NCBI GenBank assembly: GCA_017552705.1
Contig: JAFZOY010000143.1
Span: 1-42,293, forward strand
DNA: 42,293 nucleotides
Direction of reading: 5' to 3'
Origin: Bacteroidales bacterium
GTDB lineage: Bacteria > Bacteroidota > Bacteroidia > Bacteroidales > UBA1715
Below are positions 32,211 through 39,960 of this stretch, piece by piece. The notes beneath the pieces were generated by a model. The model was given only the letters and a program-made list of their open reading frames with translations. It was not told the origin of the DNA and made no database searches. Both the position numbers and the translations under genes were made by a program. Positions within the stretch are counted from its first letter, which is position 1. Every line of letters starts with the position of its first letter.

Positions 32211-34277
32211 ATGAAGCGTTTTTTAGTTGGCATATATGTGTTCATCGTCGTTCTGTTGGCGGCGGCAACCTTTGTGGAAGCACAATGGGGAACACCGTTT
32301 GTGAAGATTTTTTTCTATGAATCGCCATGGTTCTTTGCGTGTTGGACAGTGTTAGGCGTTGTGGGGTTGCTGTACGTATTCCGACGAAAATTGTGGCAGC
32401 GGCCAGCCGCCTTTTTACTTCATATTGCGTTCGGTGTTATGCTGATTGGCGCGGGAATTACGTGGACATTCGGAGAGCGGGGGATTATTCACCTCAATCA
32501 AGGTGAACAGCAGAAGTTCTTTTTGAAAAACGATACTGTTCGTGCGGAATTACCGTTTTCTCTTGAATTACAACAGTTTACTATTTCATATTACCCAGGA
32601 ACAAATGCTCCTGCCGATTATGTGAGTTCGGTTTTTGTCCACGAAGAAAACGGGGAAACAATCAGCGGCGAAATCTCAATGAACAATGTGCTTTCGTACA
32701 GAGGATATCGGTTCTATCAAACTTCGTATGATGAAAATCTTTCCGGTACATGGCTTAGCATCAATCATGATCCGGTTGGCATCGGGGTTACTTATACGGG
32801 TTATTTACTGATGGCGTTGTCGATGATTTTTCTGCTGTTTTCTAAAAAATGTGGATTTAGAAAATTGTTGAATCATCCACTTTTGCAAAAAACAGCATTT
32901 TGTTTCTGTTTGATTTTCATGTCGTTAGGAACGAAACAACTTTCGGCGCAAGAAACGGTGAAAATAAAACCGATATGGGAAAAAGTATATGCCGACTCTG
33001 CATCATCCATGCAGGTGCTGTATCACGACAGAATTGTGCCGTTTAACACATTGGCGCGGGATTTTACACTGAAATTGTATGGGAAAACGAGTTATAAAGG
33101 CTTGACGGCAGAACAAGTGGTTGGCAGTTGGCTGCTGTTTCCCGATGCGTGGAAAAGCGAACCGATGATTCTTGTGAAAAACGAGGATTTACGTTCCCGT
33201 CTTGGCATAGAGGGCAACTATGCAAAATACACCGATTTCTTCGATGAAAACAATCAGTACAAACTTCGAGCGCTGTGGCAATCGTTGCAATCGAAAACAG
33301 AAAGCCGTTCTCCGTTACTGAAAGCAATCACCGAAACTGATGAAAAGGTCGCGTTGATTACAATGTTGCAACAAGGAAGTTTAGTTCGTCCATTACCTCA
33401 AGACGGCTCGATTAAACCATTGAGTAACAAAAAAATACAAGCGGAATTGTTTTACAATAAAGTGGCGTTCTGCAAAATTCTATTTATGATAAATCTCACG
33501 TTGGGATTTTTGTCACTGTTTTGGTTGCTCACCCAAATTGTTAGAAATTGTGTGCCGCGGAAATCTCTGATTGAAAATCTGCTTAAAATATTGTTGCTGT
33601 GCGCATTAGTATTCCATACTGTTGGCGTTTTTCTGCATGGTTACATAAGCGGAAGGATTCCGATGAGCAACGGGTACGAAACTATGATGTTTGTGGCATG
33701 GTGCGTAATGCTCATAGCCTTGGTGCTGCGCAATAAGTCGGCATTTATTGTCCCGTTCGGATTTCTGCTTTCGGGATTTATTTTGTTGGTTGCGTGGCTC
33801 GGACAGAAAAATCCGCAAATCACGCCGATGATGCCAGTGTTGCATTCACCAATTTTAAGTATTCACGTTTCTGTGTTGATGATGGCGTATGCGTTGTACG
33901 GATTTGTCACGCTCAATGGCATTATCGCTTTGATTTTTTATGCAAAAGATAAAGAAACCCATGCTGAAACCATAGAAACACTCACCGTTTTGAGTAAGTT
34001 GATGCTCTATCCAGCAACATTTTTAATGGGAATAGGAATATTTGTCGGGGCAATCTGGGCAAATATTTCGTGGGGAAACTATTGGTCGTGGGACCCCAAG
34101 GAAACATGGGCGCTGATTACCTTTCTGGTGTATGCCGCCGCATTTCACACAGAATCTGTTCCAAAATTCAACAAAACCGTATTTTTCCATATTTTTGTGC
34201 TGATAGCCTTTCTCACCGTTTTGATGACGTATTTCGGCGTTAATAATTTACTCGGCGGAATGCATTCATATAAGTAA
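32211..34277 (+). CDS. Cytochrome c maturation protein, CcsB-CcsA (ResB-ResC) fusion
   Basis: Integral membrane protein of 688 residues of system II cytochrome c biogenesis, which carries heme outward and attaches it to apocytochromes. The N-terminal half is ResB/CcsB-like: membrane segments near 1-22, 40-57, 65-85 and 205-225, and periplasmic loops. The C-terminal half is CcsA-like with several helices, conserved histidines in HGYISGRIPMSNGYETMMF and HSPILSIHVSVLMMAYALYGF, and the heme-handling tryptophan-rich motif WGNYWSWDPKETWALITF. Fusions of this type are known in Bacteroidetes and epsilonproteobacteria. I chose the ATG at 32211 (MKRFLVGIYVF) over an in-frame TTG at 32160, because it starts right before the first membrane helix. 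No c-type cytochrome gene is in the window. Confidence 0.92.
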   Translation: MKRFLVGIYVFIVVLLAAATFVEAQWGTPFVKIFFYESPWFFACWTVLGVVGLLYVFRRKLWQRPAAFLLHIAFGVMLIGAGITWTFGERGIIHLNQGEQQKFFLKNDTVRAELPFSLELQQFTISYYPGTNAPADYVSSVFVHEENGETISGEISMNNVLSYRGYRFYQTSYDENLSGTWLSINHDPVGIGVTYTGYLLMALSMIFLLFSKKCGFRKLLNHPLLQKTAFCFCLIFMSLGTKQLSAQETVKIKPIWEKVYADSASSMQVLYHDRIVPFNTLARDFTLKLYGKTSYKGLTAEQVVGSWLLFPDAWKSEPMILVKNEDLRSRLGIEGNYAKYTDFFDENNQYKLRALWQSLQSKTESRSPLLKAITETDEKVALITMLQQGSLVRPLPQDGSIKPLSNKKIQAELFYNKVAFCKILFMINLTLGFLSLFWLLTQIVRNCVPRKSLIENLLKILLLCALVFHTVGVFLHGYISGRIPMSNGYETMMFVAWCVMLIALVLRNKSAFIVPFGFLLSGFILLVAWLGQKNPQITPMMPVLHSPILSIHVSVLMMAYALYGFVTLNGIIALIFYAKDKETHAETIETLTVLSKLMLYPATFLMGIGIFVGAIWANISWGNYWSWDPKETWALITFLVYAAAFHTESVPKFNKTVFFHIFVLIAFLTVLMTYFGVNNLLGGMHSYK

Positions 34278-34311
34278 AACAAAAGATTGTTTAATTCTTA
34301 ATATGTTTGGG

Positions 34312-34362
34312 AAATCCCCATTTTTAGGGATTGTACACATTTTTTCGTTCCCATTCCTTTGC
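34312..34362 (+). promoter_or_regulatory. Shared operator/promoter element, copy ahead of the porin gene
   Basis: This 51-nt stretch is nearly the same as 40876-40926: 28 of 30 positions match in the first part and about 15 of 21 in the second, without gaps. It contains the palindrome AATCCC (34313-34318) with GGGATT (34327-34332), followed by a possible -33 TTG (34331-34333), a 20-bp spacer and a -7-like TTCCTTTG (34354-34361). The palindrome touches the -33 box, as expected for an operator. The bound regulator is unknown. Confidence 0.72.
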
Positions 34363-34376
34363 CTCAAAAAAAGAAT

Positions 34377-35735
34377 ATGAATCGAGGTATTATTCAACTT
34401 TGCATGCTCTGTTGCGTGGCTGTTTCGGCTACAGCACAGGTTGATGCGTATAGCGGGGCGACGAAGCCCGTTGCCGATACGGTGAAAAAAGCACCTGTCA
34501 AAAAAACTTCGCATAGCGATGATTATGAATCGTTCCGTTTCGGGGGTTACGGCGAAATGCTCGCAAGGCGTATGGACTATGGTATCAACCGTTTTTACGG
34601 AGGAAAGGACGGCAATTCCAAGACAACCCGAAGTGCGGTTTCCATTCCTCGTTTTGTGCTTGCGTTCGATTACAAATTCAACGAAAAATGGTCGTTGGGT
34701 TCCGAAATTGAATTTGAAGCAGGAGGAACAGGTCAAGCCATGGAATTGGAAAATTCCGAAAACGGAGAATACGAAACTGAGATAGAAAAAGGCGGCGAGG
34801 TGGCATTGGAGCAGTTCCACATTACTCGCCACATAGTGCCGGCGTTTAATGTGCGCGCAGGGCACATAATCGTTCCCGTAGGTCTGACGAATTATAGCCA
34901 CGAGCCGATAAATTTCCTTGGAACGTCGCGCCCCGAAGGCGAAACAACCCTTCTCCCGTCCACGTGGCACGAAACAGGGATTGCGTTTTTTGGAGAATGT
35001 TCCTCCTTCGACTACGAGGCTATGATAGTTGCCGGATTGAACGCCAACGGTTTCGACCGAAATTCGTGGGTGGCAGGAGGAAAACAAGGACTTTTTGAAG
35101 AAGACAATTTTAATTCGCCAGCATACGTTGCCCGAATTAACTATAAAGGTGTCAACACTTTACGAATAGGTGGAAGCATTTATTATTGCAACAGCACCGG
35201 CTCCAATTCCGACAAGGAACAGACGTATTCCGCCATCGACAACACGTCGTTGCTGATTTGGAGTGCCGACGCGCAAATCAAAAACAAATTCGTGGTTGCC
35301 CGAGCCAATGTATTGATGGGCAATCTGAACGGTTCCGAGGCAATCACGGGAAAGAATGCCAAACTATCGAACAAGTCTCCCTATTCCCGAACAGGCGCTG
35401 TTGCCAAGAAAGCCGTTGCATACGGGGCTGAATGTGGAATTCACGTGAATGGATTTTTCAGCAACGAAAACGTGCCAGCCATTACGCCGTTTGCACGTTA
35501 CGAATACTACAATTCCCAGGAGGAAGGCGAAGGCTCGCAGACGATGGACGCTCGCTGTCAGGTGAGCAAATGGACGTTCGGTCTAAATTGGAACGTGTTG
35601 CCGAATTTGGTTGTAAAAGTCGACTACACCACCCGCCAAATCGACACAAACAGCGTGTTCGGTGCCGGACAATACAACAGCGAAAACGAATTTGCCATTG
35701 GCTTGGCGTATGTGGATTGGTTTTATAAGAAATAA
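34377..35735 (+). CDS. Outer-membrane porin-like beta-barrel protein
   Basis: Exported protein of 452 residues. The signal peptide ends near SATAQ (about 17-21), a proline/lysine linker (KKAPVKKTSH) follows, and the rest alternates in beta-strands with aromatic girdles, ending in a typical outer-membrane signature (ENEFAIGLAYVDWFYKK). Features such as FRFGGYGEMLARRMDYG, LAFDYKFNEKWSLGSEIEFE and NVRAGHIIVPVGLTNYSHEP resemble OprO/OprP-like porins found across Bacteroidales, whose substrates are mostly not known. I chose the ATG at 34377 over an in-frame TTG at 34359, because the latter lies inside the promoter. It shares its upstream element with the imelysin gene, which hints at co-regulation; iron or another metal is possible but only inferred. 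Confidence 0.83.
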   Translation: MNRGIIQLCMLCCVAVSATAQVDAYSGATKPVADTVKKAPVKKTSHSDDYESFRFGGYGEMLARRMDYGINRFYGGKDGNSKTTRSAVSIPRFVLAFDYKFNEKWSLGSEIEFEAGGTGQAMELENSENGEYETEIEKGGEVALEQFHITRHIVPAFNVRAGHIIVPVGLTNYSHEPINFLGTSRPEGETTLLPSTWHETGIAFFGECSSFDYEAMIVAGLNANGFDRNSWVAGGKQGLFEEDNFNSPAYVARINYKGVNTLRIGGSIYYCNSTGSNSDKEQTYSAIDNTSLLIWSADAQIKNKFVVARANVLMGNLNGSEAITGKNAKLSNKSPYSRTGAVAKKAVAYGAECGIHVNGFFSNENVPAITPFARYEYYNSQEEGEGSQTMDARCQVSKWTFGLNWNVLPNLVVKVDYTTRQIDTNSVFGAGQYNSENEFAIGLAYVDWFYKK

Positions 35736-35760
35736 TCACGTAAAGACCTTTTCATAATGA

Positions 35761-36189
35761 CTATATTTTTTCTATTTCTTGTTCAAATTGTGCTACAGTC
35801 ATTATTCTACATCCTTTTATTTGACCAAACGAAAGTAAGTCGTCATCGCCTGAAACTAAATAAATTGCGTTTGCTTGTACGGCTAATTCTAAAAGATAAT
35901 CGTCTTTAGCATCACGACACCGAGAAGGAATTTCTGAATTCAATTCTACTGTTGTCATCTTGTTATGCATCCATTGAAGTAGTTTTTTCACATCTTCCTT
36001 GGAAAAATATTTAGAGAATTTTTCTCTCTGTGTTACTTCTGCAACCTCTTGAAAAAGAATATCAGTGCCAATTAATTCTAAATTTGGTTTATCTAATATT
36101 GAAAGTAGATTTCCTAATTTACGACCTATGAGTAGACTAATCCATATATTGGTGTCAACAACAACACGAATAGAAGAGTTATTTTCCAT
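35761..36189 (-). CDS. PIN-domain toxin (PIN_3 type), module 1
   Basis: Probable endoribonuclease toxin of 142 residues. The PIN fold is recognisable from VVVDTNIWISLLIG with the first catalytic Asp at 12, an Asp/Glu-rich centre (CRDAKDDYLLELAVQ) and VSGDDDLL near the end, the remaining acidic metal ligands. It belongs to the COG1569-like putative toxin group. It overlaps the upstream small antitoxin gene by 11 bp, the usual toxin-antitoxin arrangement with antitoxin first. All active-site residues appear intact. Confidence 0.85.
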   Translation of the reverse strand: MENNSSIRVVVDTNIWISLLIGRKLGNLLSILDKPNLELIGTDILFQEVAEVTQREKFSKYFSKEDVKKLLQWMHNKMTTVELNSEIPSRCRDAKDDYLLELAVQANAIYLVSGDDDLLSFGQIKGCRIMTVAQFEQEIEKI

Positions 36190-36412
36190 GCGTACGGTTA
36201 TAAATCTCTTGACGAGCCATTTTGCATTCCTCTAAAATTGTTGCATCATCAATGTCGGGAATATTTTTAATGAGTTTTCTAAAACCTGCGGTACGTGGTT
36301 CTTTTTGCATATCACGCAACAAACGCTTTTTATCTTTGGCATTTAGTTGTTTTACCAAAGACAACACTTGTGCGTACGTGAAATTCAAATCTATTGATGC
36401 AATAGTTGCCAT
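36179..36412 (-). CDS. Probable antitoxin of PIN module 1
   Basis: Small protein of 77 residues, largely helical and charged (LSLVKQLNAKDKKRLLRDMQ near the start, ATILEECKMARQEIYNR near the end). It resembles short antitoxin-like proteins that precede PIN_3 toxins in Bacteroidetes, but I cannot name a formal family. I chose the ATG at 36412 (MATIASIDLN); a longer reading from 36478 crosses the promoter. It overlaps the PIN toxin gene by 11 bp. Confidence 0.72.
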   Translation of the reverse strand: MATIASIDLNFTYAQVLSLVKQLNAKDKKRLLRDMQKEPRTAGFRKLIKNIPDIDDATILEECKMARQEIYNRTHGK

Positions 36413-36427
36413 AACCAAATATTTTTG

Positions 36428-36459
36428 CAAATATACGGCAGTTTGCCAAAAATTGCAAA
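36428..36459 (-). promoter_or_regulatory. Promoter of PIN toxin-antitoxin module 1
   Basis: On the minus strand TTTG (36459-36456), a 20-bp spacer and TATATTTG (36435-36428) match the consensus fully. Transcription would start near 36421, about 10 nt before the antitoxin ATG. Confidence 0.7.
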
Positions 36460-36464
36460 TATGC

Positions 36465-36493
36465 TTGATTATTCTCATAGATTCGTATCTTTG
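36465..36493 (+). promoter_or_regulatory. Promoter of the 36.5-kb beta-barrel gene
   Basis: TTG (36465-36467), an 18-bp spacer and TATCTTTG (36486-36493) match the consensus. It lies back to back with the promoter of PIN module 1. Confidence 0.6.
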
Positions 36494-36513
36494 TATTCGT
36501 AAAAAAATATCAA

Positions 36514-37185
36514 GTGAACCTTAAACGTGCCATATTTCTGATTTTCAGTGTTTTTGTGTTGTCCGATGCATTTTCGCAACAAATAGAATTTGGCGGAATG
36601 TATTCGTATTGCGGTTGGTATGGGGCATATCGGAACAGTTATGGCTATTCTCTTTCATACCATTGGAATAATAACAACCAAAAACGGAGAAGCGTTGTGC
36701 TTTCACATTACATGAGCAGTCAAAAATACACTTCTACTAATCATTATGACTATGACCCTATAACATATTCATATTCGATTAATACCCCCAGTCCTTTTAA
36801 CCAACGATTTGCTTTTAGATATATGAAGACATGGAACGTGCTAAAAAAAGATGATAAAGCGTTGTGGCTTGGCTATACGATAGGAATGGATTTGTTTTAC
36901 ATGCATGAACGTGATGAAGACTTTACGTATGATTCGAAAACCGATACATTAATTTGGCACTCAAAAGGTGAATATAAAGGATTTGGAGTCGGTTACTTTG
37001 GCATAGGACCAGTTTTAGAATATGAATTCTCACCAAAGACATTAGACAATCTTTCTTTTTCATTCCGTTTCAATCCCGAAATAAATCACATGGTTGAATT
37101 TTTGTGGTGGCTTCCTATACCAGGATATTGGTTAAATTGTGTTATTTCTACAAAATACTCATTTCCTGCAAAAACTGTTCAATAA
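36514..37185 (+). CDS. Predicted outer-membrane or secreted beta-rich protein
   Basis: Exported protein of 223 residues with a signal peptide ending DAFSQ (about 18-22). The body is rich in Tyr, Trp and Phe in alternating patterns (FGGMYSYCGWYGAYRNSYGY, YFGIGPVLEYEFSPKTL, LSFSFRFNPEI), which suggests a small outer-membrane beta-barrel. I recognise no family. The start is a GTG at 36514, supported by the promoter 20-50 nt upstream; no in-frame ATG gives a signal peptide. No partner gene is evident. Confidence 0.72.
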   Translation: MNLKRAIFLIFSVFVLSDAFSQQIEFGGMYSYCGWYGAYRNSYGYSLSYHWNNNNQKRRSVVLSHYMSSQKYTSTNHYDYDPITYSYSINTPSPFNQRFAFRYMKTWNVLKKDDKALWLGYTIGMDLFYMHERDEDFTYDSKTDTLIWHSKGEYKGFGVGYFGIGPVLEYEFSPKTLDNLSFSFRFNPEINHMVEFLWWLPIPGYWLNCVISTKYSFPAKTVQ

Positions 37186-37347
37186 TTTCCATCGGATTTT
37201 TAGACCTTCTCGATGTTTTCCCTTTCATAACTATTTTATTTTCACGAGGGTAAATATATGAAATCTTTTGAAAAATTGGAGATATAGGTAAAAAAACATT
37301 TCCCAATCTATACATCATTCCTTTTTACTCTTTCAATATAAAACTTT

Positions 37348-37914
37348 TCACTTGGCAAGTTTTATATCCATTTCTATTCGCATATCTGCTGACAAACACT
37401 CTGACATGGTGTTGTCTATTCCATATGCGACTGAAAGAGGAATGACATTTATTGCAATTCGTTTGGAATTTGAAGCAATACGCAGACCTGCAAAAGCATA
37501 CATATCAATACCAAAATCTCTTTCATAATGCGACCTTTTACTGAACTCTCCTCCTGTACCTATCAACCCATGTGCATAATAAATTTCTCCGCCTGCACCA
37601 ATGTAGAATAGTTTCAAAATAGAGGCATTCAGTCCTATTCCCGTTGAAATTACATTAAAATAAGTGTCAGGTGTATCGGTGATAAAAATCGTAGTGAATG
37701 TACCATGTTTCAAGAATGGAGAAAAAGACAGCCCGTCTCTCATTTCTCGTTGAAACCCGAACCTAGCCACCAACCCTGAACCATCTAATTTATCGCCTTC
37801 AAAACCTGCTACACCAACGCCTATTTTTATGCTGTTTTTTGAAAATTCCTGTGCGTTTGCCTTTAATGAAAAGCAAAACACTGCAACAAAAATGATTGCA
37901 AGGTTTCGAAGCAT
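37348..37914 (-). CDS. Predicted outer-membrane beta-barrel protein
   Basis: Exported protein of 188 residues with signal peptide MLRNLAIIFVAVFCFSLKAN and cleavage after NAQ. The rest looks like an eight-strand-type barrel: IKIGVGVAGFEGDKLDGSGL, ARFGFQREMRDGLSFSPFLK and FYIGAGGEIYYAHGLIGTGG. The family was not identified. An in-frame ATG at 37965 would add 17 residues before the hydrophobic stretch and lies closer to the -7 box TATATTTG at 38006-37999, so the true start could be 37965. I preferred 37914 because it gives a standard signal peptide. Confidence 0.7.
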   Translation of the reverse strand: MLRNLAIIFVAVFCFSLKANAQEFSKNSIKIGVGVAGFEGDKLDGSGLVARFGFQREMRDGLSFSPFLKHGTFTTIFITDTPDTYFNVISTGIGLNASILKLFYIGAGGEIYYAHGLIGTGGEFSKRSHYERDFGIDMYAFAGLRIASNSKRIAINVIPLSVAYGIDNTMSECLSADMRIEMDIKLAK

Positions 37915-37998
37915 TTTAACAGTATTTGAAGCATTGCACAAATCAAGCGTAAGGAGTTTTCGCATAGTAAAAATAATTTTTAGTTCATATTCTTAGGA

Positions 37999-38006
37999 CA
38001 AATATA
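37999..38006 (-). promoter_or_regulatory. -7 box of the 37.3-kb beta-barrel gene
   Basis: TATATTTG on the minus strand (38006-37999) fits TAnnTTTG. The -33 spacing to the nearest TTG is too long (26 bp). Confidence 0.45.
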
Positions 38007-38086
38007 TAGAAAAATCTCATTACCCTCGGTTACAATCGTTCACAAAATCATTAGAAATGGCGATTTACTCGCATTCTTGCAGCCAA

Positions 38087-38094
38087 TACTTTTG
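38087..38094 (+). promoter_or_regulatory. -7 box of the MptD-like gene
   Basis: TACTTTTG fits TAnnTTTG, with a weak TTTA 19 bp upstream. Transcription would start near 38101, about 19 nt before the ATG at 38120. Confidence 0.45.
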
Positions 38095-38119
38095 TGCCTG
38101 TAAATAATATAGAATTACT

Positions 38120-38695
38120 ATGAGTATCAAATCAACATTTCACATTTTCATTTCGGCAATCGGCTATCTTGCCATGTTTTTGCTTGGAGCGACAAGCGGA
38201 ATCATTCACCCTGCTTGTTACGCTTATATCGGTGCGATTATGCCACTCTTTTTCGCCTGTGTTTACCTTTATGTGGCGGCAAATCTGCGTTGTTTCGGAA
38301 CCGCCACAATTCTTAACGGATTTCTTTTCGTTGTCGGGCTATTAACGGGCGAAGCAGACGCAACGTTTATCGTAGGAATCATTCTTTTGACGGCATTTGC
38401 CGAAATAATCAGATTCCTCTATTCGTACGACACGCTTAAAGGCGTCAGATGGAGTTTTGTGCCGTTTTCGTTCTCTTTTTTTGCATACACCGCCCATTGG
38501 TGGACCGACACCGAAGGCTCGCTTGCGGCAGCCGTTGAAGAAATGCCTGCAGGATACGACGAACTCATGAAAACCGTTATCGACAACATTCCCGTATTGA
38601 TTGTCGTACTGATTCTAACAATTCCCGTTGCCATATTGGGAATGAGAATTGCCGAGAAACTGTTGAAAAAACAGGCTGCAAAATTCAAGGAATAA
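38120..38695 (+). CDS. Probable ECF transporter S component, MptD/Trep_Strep type
   Basis: Membrane protein of 191 residues with five or six hydrophobic segments: about 8-28, 33-55, 63-75, 80-97, 113-125 and 152-175. The pattern of a short G-rich loop after the second segment, AFAEIIRFLYSYDTLKG in the middle and a basic tail MRIAEKLLKKQAAKFKE resembles the MptD family of substrate-binding S components of energy-coupling-factor transporters. Those act with separate A and T subunits, which are not in the window. The substrate is unknown. Family assignment is from memory of the pattern and moderately sure. Confidence 0.6.
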   Translation: MSIKSTFHIFISAIGYLAMFLLGATSGIIHPACYAYIGAIMPLFFACVYLYVAANLRCFGTATILNGFLFVVGLLTGEADATFIVGIILLTAFAEIIRFLYSYDTLKGVRWSFVPFSFSFFAYTAHWWTDTEGSLAAAVEEMPAGYDELMKTVIDNIPVLIVVLILTIPVAILGMRIAEKLLKKQAAKFKE

Positions 38696-38740
38696 AATTT
38701 GTAATCAATTTATAGTCAAATACTTAAAAATGTTTTTGTT

Positions 38741-39148
38741 ATGAAAATTAGTAAAGTTTCGTTTATGTGGTTGGTTATCATGGTTGGTTTTGCAATGCAC
38801 ATGTTGGCCGACATTCTGCCCGCATTTTGGGGCGCAAGCATTGCAATGCCCGATGCAACTGGCGAAGTTTCGGTCGGAATGATTGGCTTCATGATTTGCA
38901 TTTCGTTCTTTATGCCTATGTGCGGCTTGTTATGTATGCAATATCGTTCGTGTAAGGCAATGCGTGTCATCAACCTTGTGTTGGCAACCGTTATGATGGT
39001 TTTCAATATTTTTCACGCAGCGGAACTCATTACGGAGTTTAATCCTGTGCAATTGCTCATTCACCCTGTAATGGTGGTTGCAGGCATTTATCTGTTCTTT
39101 TTTTCTCGTCGTGAAATGAACTGTCAATGTTGTTGTAATAAGCAATAA
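38741..39148 (+). CDS. Small integral membrane protein of unknown function
   Basis: Protein of 135 residues with four predicted membrane helices: about 5-27, 45-67, 74-92 and 104-120. It has a cysteine-rich cytoplasmic or external tail (CQCCCNKQ) and polar residues inside helices (MHMLAD, FHAAELI). I recognise no family. It starts 45 bp after the MptD-like gene and ends before a terminator at 39174-39201, so the two are probably one transcript. The clustered cysteines at the very end could bind a metal, but this is only a guess. Confidence 0.7.
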   Translation: MKISKVSFMWLVIMVGFAMHMLADILPAFWGASIAMPDATGEVSVGMIGFMICISFFMPMCGLLCMQYRSCKAMRVINLVLATVMMVFNIFHAAELITEFNPVQLLIHPVMVVAGIYLFFFSRREMNCQCCCNKQ

Positions 39149-39173
39149 GAACAACTGGAAAACCTCAATTATT

Positions 39174-39211
39174 TGCCGTTCCTCGTTTTTGGGGGGCGGC
39201 ATTTTTTTTTG
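39174..39211 (+). terminator. Terminator of the MptD-like pair
   Basis: An 11-bp stem with three G-U pairs (39174-39184 with 39191-39201, loop GTTTTT) is followed by a run of about nine T. Confidence 0.82.
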
Positions 39212-39930
39212 AAAGAGATTAAGAAAAAAAGGAAAATTATCTCACCAACCTTGTCAAGTTGGAGTTGCTGGTGATGCGGAGGATTTATTAGTTACGCCAA
39301 TTTGAGGTCTTTCTGTTTATTGAAATAAACCACTTTATTCTCATTTGCTTCTGCTATCTTTCACTTTCTGTCTACAGCGACAGAAAGTGAAACGAAAGAA
39401 CGCCGTCGACCCGCATCTTCGCTAAAAATCTTCTCTCTCCACTAAACTCTCGAAATGGCTCCCACACACAAGCCGTCGCCGCCAAGCCGAGAGTTTTTAA
39501 CGCTCCGTTCAAAGATTTTCTTAACGCTCATCTGCGAAGTCGAAAAATCGTTTCGTGCAGCATCATACTTCTTTGAAGATTTGTGAGTAGGCTGATTTCC
39601 GACTGAGTGGCGAGGCGTGTAGAAAATCAACGGAGTGATGCGTTAAAAGGAGTTGGTGCCTTAATACGTGGAATTTTACAAAACAAAAATATGGCACTTC
39701 AACTCCTTTAGCGAAACGAGTTGATTTTTAGCCGAGACGGTCCGTTGGTGGTTTTTCTTTGGTTCGTTTCTTTTGCCACCAAAAGAAATGAACAATAAAA
39801 TTGTCTTTAAACGGAAGAATAGTGATTCAGAGTGAAGAAGACGACACTCACAAGAAATCAATTCGGAAATTGATGCAATATTGAAATAAGAAATGCCAGC
39901 ATAATTGTGTGGTATGTTACAAAATAATGC
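39212..39930. other. Hairpin-rich noncoding stretch
   Basis: No convincing gene is seen in this stretch of about 720 bp. It holds the second copy of the dispersed repeat (39243-39396) and four inverted repeats. These are 39359-39372 with 39379-39392 (14 bp perfect, loop of 6), 39444-39452 with 39488-39496 (9 bp), 39646-39660 with 39693-39709 (15 bp with a 2-nt bulge) and 39762-39775 with 39780-39793 (14 bp, one mismatch, loop CCAC). The two minus-strand reading frames here (39442-39630, 39676-39945) resemble nothing and run through the hairpins. Confidence 0.6.
39243..39396 (+). repeat. Dispersed intergenic repeat, copy 2 (modules A then B)
   Basis: Module A (39243-39286) and module B (39368-39396) match the minus strand at 5573-5530 and 5615-5587 (36/44 and 27/29). 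The modules are 81 nt apart here, against 13 nt and in opposite order in the other copy. Module B overlaps the 14-bp inverted repeat at 39359-39392. Confidence 0.65.
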
Positions 39931-39960
39931 AACGGCATTCCCCAAAGGTATGCCGTTTTT
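39931..39960 (+). terminator. Hairpin abutting PIN module 2, plus-strand terminator form
   Basis: A perfect 8-bp stem, AACGGCAT (39931-39938) with ATGCCGTT (39950-39957), is followed by a short T-run on the plus strand, directly against the stop of the minus-strand PIN gene. No plus-strand gene ends here, so it may act for the PIN transcript or end an unseen plus-strand RNA. Confidence 0.6.

Noticed and set aside
34312..34362. Classical Fur box in the shared element
   Set aside because: The palindrome AATCCC..GGGATT has no likeness to the GATAATGATAATCATTATC-type Fur site, so a Fur assignment is not supported.
34266..35087. Long minus-strand frame opposite the porin gene
   Set aside because: The plus-strand frame has a signal peptide, a promoter and a barrel pattern; the opposite frame is an antisense shadow with odd composition.
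39442..39630. Minus-strand reading frame of 62 residues
   Set aside because: It crosses a long inverted repeat, lacks an upstream promoter or ribosome-binding site and has a composition unlike the neighbours.
39676..39945. Minus-strand reading frame of 89 residues
   Set aside because: It contains two hairpins and part of a terminator, and resembles no protein family.
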